From the NCBI GenBank assembly GCA_002730035.1, contig PBYU01000050.1:129678-193677 (forward strand): a stretch of DNA of 64,000 nucleotides, given 5' to 3'. A program made the translations under genes and the position numbers. The stretch comes from Gammaproteobacteria bacterium (GTDB lineage: Bacteria; Pseudomonadota; Gammaproteobacteria; Pseudomonadales; Pseudohongiellaceae). Numbering within the stretch: position 1 is the first letter of the stretch; every line of letters starts with the position of its first letter. Below the pieces are notes generated by a model. That model did not search any database and was not told the DNA's origin. It saw only the letters and a list, made by a program, of their open reading frames with translations. Of the stretch, positions 59,851 through 64,000 are shown in pieces.

Positions 59851-59882
59851 AGCTGCCAGACTCCGGAGCCTGGCAGCTTTTT
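59851..59882 (+). terminator. Rho-independent terminator after the GxW gene
   Basis: AGCTGCCAG (59851-59859) pairs perfectly with CTGGCAGCT (59870-59878). The loop is itself a short palindrome (CTCCGGAG). Five T residues follow through 59882. It lies 26 bases after the TAG of the GxW gene and separates it from the exporter transcript. Confidence 0.8.
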
Positions 59883-59976
59883 ATCTCTAATCGTCCCTAC
59901 AATCGAAAAATTGCAGCCAGTCGCGTATAGTGAATATCTTGTGACCCCTGCGTAATTGGAATTTTAGTAGATCGAT

Positions 59977-62496
59977 ATGTCCTCCTCACTGGCCAGGCGC
60001 TATAGCGATGTCGTGTTTGGCAAACCCTCACTGGTTATCTCCGTGCTGCTGCTGTCGGTGGTGTTTTTTGCCTGGCATGCGCAAAATTTTCGGCTGGATG
60101 CGTCAGCCGATTCCCTGCTATTGGAAGATGACCCTGATCTGGAGTATTCCCGCCAGATCAACACCCGTTATGGCATACGTGACTCGGTGCTGGTGGCCTA
60201 CACTCCCGAGGGTGAACTTTTCTCTCGGGCAGAGCTGAATCGGCTCGCACAACTGAGGGAAGACTTGTTAGCGATCGATCGCGTCGAGTCGGTGGACAGT
60301 ATTTTGAACGTGCCGGTGTTTGGCGATACCCCTCTTACCGGTATCTCGGAAGACTATCTCACCATAATGGACCAGGAGCAGGATCTCGATCTTGCCCGCG
60401 AAGAAATTATCATCAGTCCGGTATTCAGCAACGCCCTATTGAGTCCGGATGGGGAGACCGCTAGCTTATTGGTCAGCTTTGCCATTGACGAGCCACTGCG
60501 GGCATTGATCAATCGGCGTACCGAACTGAGAAACCTGGCTCGAGATGGCTCTATCGGGAACGAGGAAGCGGTGGAACTGGTGCAGGTGGAATCACAGTAC
60601 GCCGAATCGAGCGTCATCGCCTCTGATCGGCAACGTACAATTATAGGCACGATTCGCGGAACATTAGATAACTATCGTGACAGTGCTCAGATCTACCTGG
60701 GCGGTGCACCAATGATTGCCGATGACCTGGTGACTTTCGTACAGAATGACCTCAGTAGTTTCAGTATCGCGGTAGTGTTGTTAATCATCGTGGCACTGGG
60801 GCTGATATTTCGAAAGCTACGCTGGGTGGCGCTGCCACTGGCCTGTTGTGCTGTCGCCGGCACGATCATGGTAGGCGTATTGGGAATAATGGACTGGCGG
60901 GTAACGGTAGTGTCTTCCAATTTCCTTTCCCTGTTACTAATAATTACCATCTCACTCACCGTGCACCTGATGGTGCGTTACCGCGAGCTACGCGCAACCC
61001 GACATTACAGTGGGCATGACAAGCTGCTCAGGCATGCCGTGCTGAGTATGTTCAAACCCTGCCTCTATACGGCACTTACCACAGCCGTGGCATTCGGCTC
61101 GCTAATCGTCAGCGGCATTCTGCCCATTATCACTTTCGGGTGGATGATGATGATGGGTGTGGTTACCGCCCTGACGGTGGCTTTTACCCTGTTTCCCTCA
61201 GTGATGAAGTCGCTGAAGGTCGACGACAGCAAACTGTCTGCAGACTTGCGCCTTAATCTTACCGGTGCATTGGCCACTATTACCGATAAGTTGAAGGGCA
61301 AGGTGCTGATCATCTATTCCCTGGTGCTCTTATTCAGTGTCGTTGGTCTGACACGTCTGCGTGTCGAGAACAGCTTCATCGACTATTTCCGCGAGAGTAC
61401 GGAGATTTTTCAGGGCATGACACTGTTCGATGACAAGCTGGGTGGAACCCTGTCCTTCGATGTAGTGGTTGATTTGCCTGTAGTTGAAGATGAATTCGAT
61501 GATGGTTTCGAAGATGATTTCGGTGGCTTCGATGATGGCTTCGGCGATTTTGGAGACGCTGGCGGCGACGAGGACGCCTACTGGTTCACGGCACCGAAAA
61601 TGGATCAGGTGAAGGCAATTCACGAATACCTCGACGCCGATCCTCAGACTGGTAAGGTGCTTTCGTTTGGCTCGGTGATTCAACTGGCTGAAAATCTCAA
61701 CGCCAATCAACCCATAGATGGATTATTATGGGCACTGTTATACAACAGAATACCTGATACATTGAAAGACACGGTGTTGTATCCATTCGTGGCCATCGAT
61801 GACAATCAATTACGCTTCAACGTGCGAGTCATCGAATCGGCGGACGACCTGAATCGCAATGAACTGCTGCAGCGCATTGAGGCTGGAGTGGAACAGGAAT
61901 TCGGATTCGAGGACGAACAGGTGCAGTTGACTGGCATCCTGGTAATGTATAACAACGTCTTGCAGAGCCTGTTCCAGTCGCAGATCCTGACCCTTGGTGT
62001 AGTGATGTTAGCCATCTTGCTGATGTTCCTGACCTTGTTCAGATCCCTGGCCATTGCCGTGATCTGCATCATTCCAAACGCCATTGCTGCGGCCTTTGTG
62101 TTAGGCATCATGGGCTGGCTGAGTATCCCGCTGGATATCATGACCATTACTATCGCTGCAATTTCAGTTGGCATTGGTGTGGATAACACGATTCACTACA
62201 TGCATCGCTTCAAGCGCGAATATCCTCGTTTTGGAAATTATCGCCAGACCATGTACTTTTGTCACAACAGTATCGGACGGGCGATGTACTTCACCTCGAT
62301 GACGATTGTGGCTGGTTTCTCCATTCTGGCCCTGTCAAATTTCATTCCCACCATCGTCTTCGGCCTGCTTACCAGTCTGGCCATGTTGGTGGCATTGACC
62401 GGTTCACTGACTTTATTACCGCAGCTGTTGAAAACATTCAAACCACTCGGACCGGAAACCCATGGCTCAGAGTTGTCGGCAGCAGCCGCACTCTAA
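59977..62496 (+). CDS. RND/MMPL-family exporter, intact
   Basis: 839 residues with the two-fold plan of MMPL/HpnN-like exporters: helix 1, a periplasmic loop, helices 2-6, helix 7, a second loop and helices 8-12. 'LSLLLIITISLTVHLMVRYR' and 'TALTTAVAFGSLIVSGILP' in the first repeat match 'ITIAAISVGIGVDNTIHYMH' and 'TSMTIVAGFSILALSNF' in the second; the GxxxD of helix 10 (Asp in 'GVDNT') is the proton relay. The second loop contains an acidic Asp/Phe/Gly-rich insert at about 505-536. Substrates of the family are lipids, hopanoids or pigments. It is the intact counterpart of the 50999 gene. Confidence 0.88.
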   Translation: MSSSLARRYSDVVFGKPSLVISVLLLSVVFFAWHAQNFRLDASADSLLLEDDPDLEYSRQINTRYGIRDSVLVAYTPEGELFSRAELNRLAQLREDLLAIDRVESVDSILNVPVFGDTPLTGISEDYLTIMDQEQDLDLAREEIIISPVFSNALLSPDGETASLLVSFAIDEPLRALINRRTELRNLARDGSIGNEEAVELVQVESQYAESSVIASDRQRTIIGTIRGTLDNYRDSAQIYLGGAPMIADDLVTFVQNDLSSFSIAVVLLIIVALGLIFRKLRWVALPLACCAVAGTIMVGVLGIMDWRVTVVSSNFLSLLLIITISLTVHLMVRYRELRATRHYSGHDKLLRHAVLSMFKPCLYTALTTAVAFGSLIVSGILPIITFGWMMMMGVVTALTVAFTLFPSVMKSLKVDDSKLSADLRLNLTGALATITDKLKGKVLIIYSLVLLFSVVGLTRLRVENSFIDYFRESTEIFQGMTLFDDKLGGTLSFDVVVDLPVVEDEFDDGFEDDFGGFDDGFGDFGDAGGDEDAYWFTAPKMDQVKAIHEYLDADPQTGKVLSFGSVIQLAENLNANQPIDGLLWALLYNRIPDTLKDTVLYPFVAIDDNQLRFNVRVIESADDLNRNELLQRIEAGVEQEFGFEDEQVQLTGILVMYNNVLQSLFQSQILTLGVVMLAILLMFLTLFRSLAIAVICIIPNAIAAAFVLGIMGWLSIPLDIMTITIAAISVGIGVDNTIHYMHRFKREYPRFGNYRQTMYFCHNSIGRAMYFTSMTIVAGFSILALSNFIPTIVFGLLTSLAMLVALTGSLTLLPQLLKTFKPLGPETHGSELSAAAAL

Positions 62497-62620
62497 CGAT
62501 AATTGTTTCTTGAGTGCGCGAGAGAATTTTGTGAGGCTTGAAACTCGAAGCGGTAGTGTTTTATGCTGCCTGACCGTTGCCACGGCCTTTCGGTGAATTG
62601 AGGTCAAAGAGGAATTTTAG

Positions 62621-63001
62621 ATGAAGCTAGTAACCGCTATGTGTGTACTGTTAATGCTGACAGGATTGACTGCCTGTGGTGAGGGTGGGACTCCTGCAGT
62701 TGAATTAACAGTGGTTGAGGCATTCATGCAGGACGCCGAGGCAGTCAAGCGCGGTCAGGCTCTGTTTATCGGCACTTGTGCCGGCTATTGCCACAAGACC
62801 ACGCCGGAAGAGACCGATGCCCTGTTTCTATTCGATTGCCAATGGAAACATGGTGGCGGCGATCAGGAGATTTTTGATACCGTGACCAATGGTGTGCCGA
62901 ATACTCGCATGGTGGGATTTGGTTCGAATTTTCCGGAAGGCGAAGACGATCTGTGGAAGATCATCGCCTACCTGCGAATTAACCAACAAGCCTGTAGTTA
63001 A
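62621..63001 (+). CDS. Cytochrome c-like lipoprotein with CxxxCH motif
   Basis: 126 residues. Lipobox 'LMLTGLTACGEGG' gives a predicted acylated Cys at about 19. The haem-binding region reads 'GTCAGYCHKTTPEETDAL': Cys53, Cys57 and His58, a CxxxCH motif with three instead of two residues between cysteines. The rest fits a small class I cytochrome ('VKRGQALFIGTC', 'VTNGVPNTRMVGFGSNFPEG', 'LWKIIAYLRIN'), with Met in 'NTRMVGFG' as the distal ligand. Non-standard spacing may need a special haem lyase or be a tolerated variant. Confidence 0.78.
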   Translation: MKLVTAMCVLLMLTGLTACGEGGTPAVELTVVEAFMQDAEAVKRGQALFIGTCAGYCHKTTPEETDALFLFDCQWKHGGGDQEIFDTVTNGVPNTRMVGFGSNFPEGEDDLWKIIAYLRINQQACS

Positions 63002-63064
63002 GAAACAAGAAACAAGAAACAAGAAACAAGAGACAAGAGACAAGAGACAAGAGACAAGAGACAA
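63002..63064. repeat. Heptanucleotide repeat, nine copies (GAAACAA x4, GAGACAA x5)
   Basis: The array starts one base after the last base of the cytochrome gene stop codon and ends 48 bases before the ClpP-like ATG. The seven-base unit changes once, from GAAACAA to GAGACAA, so the array probably grew twice. Since the unit is not a multiple of three, length changes would shift frame in any overlapping ORF, but here it is intergenic and could only affect spacing to the downstream gene. Confidence 0.95.
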
Positions 63065-63112
63065 GCGGTGGAAATTCTCCGTTTGTGATTACACACCCTT
63101 CAGGAAGCAATT

Positions 63113-63694
63113 ATGTCAGATGACGACCGCAAAGAACCAAAATCAACCGGGCGTTCCGGGTTCATGGACGAAAAACTGTTCAAGTCCCGTGCCATCACGA
63201 TATTTGGTGAAATCAATGACAAGATCGCCCGCTCGGTGACAGAGAAATTACTGGCCCTGGCAGCCGACAGCGATGATCCCATTGCGATCTACATCAGTTC
63301 ACCGGGAGGGCACGTGGAATCCGGTGACGTGGTGTACGACATGATCAAGTTCATTAAACCGGAGGTGAAGGTAATTGGCACAGGTTGGGTGGCCAGCGCG
63401 GCCACTACTATTTTCCTGGCCGCCCGGAAAGAGAATCGCTTCGCCCTGCCCAATACACGCTTTCTGGTGCATCAGCCCTCGGGAGGCTCCCGTGGCGATG
63501 CGACCGATATCGCCATTCAGGCAGAACAGATCGTCAAGATGAAGGCGCGCATCAATCAGCTGATCGCCGATGAAACCGGTCAGCCTTTGGAACAGGTGGC
63601 AGAAGACACGGACCGGGATCACTGGATGAGCGTCGAACAGGCTATCGACTACGGCATAGTTGGAAAGGTGGTTAAATCCAGCGCAGAAATTTAG
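63113..63694 (+). CDS. ClpP-like serine protease (ATP-dependent Clp protease proteolytic subunit family)
   Basis: 193 residues. The ClpP/crotonase fold shows 'SRAITIFGEINDKIARSVTE', 'AIYISSPGGHVESGDVVYDM' (oxyanion and Gly-rich loop), the nucleophile Ser in 'GTGWVASAATTIFLAA' (where ClpP has GQAASM), His in 'NTRFLVHQPSGG' and Asp in 'DTDRDHWMSVEQA'. 'YGIVGKVV' ends the domain. All triad residues are present, so it is probably active. It is not the housekeeping ClpP: no clpX or trigger factor gene is nearby and the sequence is divergent. Its TAG overlaps the converging gene's stop. Confidence 0.85.
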   Translation: MSDDDRKEPKSTGRSGFMDEKLFKSRAITIFGEINDKIARSVTEKLLALAADSDDPIAIYISSPGGHVESGDVVYDMIKFIKPEVKVIGTGWVASAATTIFLAARKENRFALPNTRFLVHQPSGGSRGDATDIAIQAEQIVKMKARINQLIADETGQPLEQVAEDTDRDHWMSVEQAIDYGIVGKVVKSSAEI

Positions 63695-64000
63695 TTTGGC
63701 TGTACCTTCTTGAAGACAGCCTGGCGATCTTTCGCCAGAGAGCACACCACCATGAATTCCGGCAAGCAACTTGCAGCGAACGCGATGGCGGTGTTGGGAT
63801 CGACCAGTTCCACCTGGATGATTCCTTTCACACCTGCATACTCTACTTCTACTTGTACGGTATTGCCGTTCACCTTGCCATCCTGGCTGGTCCAGACAAA
63901 ACCCAGCGATTCGATCTGCGAGACCTTCATGACATTATTTTCTACGGCCACCTCGATTTGAAACAGAGTGCCATCAGCGATCCACTCGCCGTTCCAGTGC
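63691..64000 (-). CDS. Unknown protein, start outside window
   Basis: The frame is open at the right edge, so the N-terminus lies outside. At least 102 codons are present. The visible part has beta-type stretches 'IEVAVENNVMKVSQIESLGF', 'VNGNTVQVEVEYAGVKGIIQ' and 'PNTAIAFAASCLPEFMVVCS', ending 'VFKKVQPN'. No family recognised. An internal GTG at 63951 would be the start of a shorter product, but the upstream frame is continuous with similar composition. Confidence 0.55.
   Translation of the reverse strand, partial: HWNGEWIADGTLFQIEVAVENNVMKVSQIESLGFVWTSQDGKVNGNTVQVEVEYAGVKGIIQVELVDPNTAIAFAASCLPEFMVVCSLAKDRQAVFKKVQPN

Noticed and set aside
1-64000. Reassignment of TAG to a sense codon across the genome
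   Set aside because: Many intact genes here end naturally in TAG (for example those ending at 672, 8816, 5755, 22091 and 42435) at the expected family C-terminus, so TAG still works as a stop. Partial suppression remains possible.

Overview
The window reads as chromosomal DNA of an uncultured gammaproteobacterium, probably marine or heterotrophic. This is inferred from gene content: MadL/MadM malonate uptake, several PQQ-type dehydrogenases, MMPL/RND lipid-type exporters, GFA and S-formylglutathione hydrolase, and small paralogous secreted families. No rRNA, tRNA, CRISPR array or transposase gene was recognised. TAG is a common normal stop codon here, which matters when judging the interrupted genes.

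Layout. 0-3.3 kb: end of an HpcH/HpaI aldolase, then a two-gene osmoprotectant-type ABC importer. 3.3-8.8 kb: secreted metalloprotease, class C serine hydrolase, SMP-30 lactonase, SirB-like membrane protein. 8.8-14.0 kb: a PyrD-PyrK fusion, a cupin, and a malonate operon (madL-madM-matB). 14.3-16.3 kb: a DUF3667 gene cut by an in-frame amber codon, then a non-coding stretch with an operator-like palindrome, an FNR-type box and a terminator (candidate sRNA). 16.3-21.8 kb: a five-gene sugar-oxidation operon (GMC dehydrogenase with its small subunit, a Gfo/Idh/MocA oxidoreductase and two TIM-barrel isomerase-like proteins).

22-32 kb is a mixed accessory stretch of small genes. It includes an ArsM-like methyltransferase whose conserved cysteine is replaced by an in-frame TGA followed by a SECIS-like hairpin, and a second methyltransferase cut by TAA. 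32.5-40.8 kb: CHRD protein with twin PQQ dehydrogenases, a CDGSH-GltB-like fusion, and a tannase-type esterase. 40.9-47.2 kb: SRAP protein, S-formylglutathione hydrolase, a four-gene cluster resembling the mycobacterial decaprenylphosphoryl-arabinose pathway (GtrA, DprE1-, DprE2- and UbiA-HAD-like), and an inositol-monophosphatase-family enzyme. 47.5-50.9 kb: redoxin-cytochrome c-copper protein, VOC protein, lipoprotein flanked by an 18-bp inverted repeat, DUF3237.

51-62.5 kb appears to hold two copies of an exporter module. One (51-57 kb: RND exporter, secreted 'GxW' proteins, DUF6152, arylsulfotransferase-like) carries at least four in-frame ambers, a truncation and a probable lost start codon. 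The other (58.8-62.5 kb: intact GxW protein plus intact RND exporter) is complete. The window ends with a CxxxCH cytochrome-like lipoprotein, a nine-copy heptanucleotide repeat, a lone ClpP-like protease and a partial unknown gene.

Strongest leads: the candidate selenoprotein methyltransferase (23761-24537), the cluster of amber-interrupted genes, the candidate FNR-controlled sRNA, and the DprE-like cluster.
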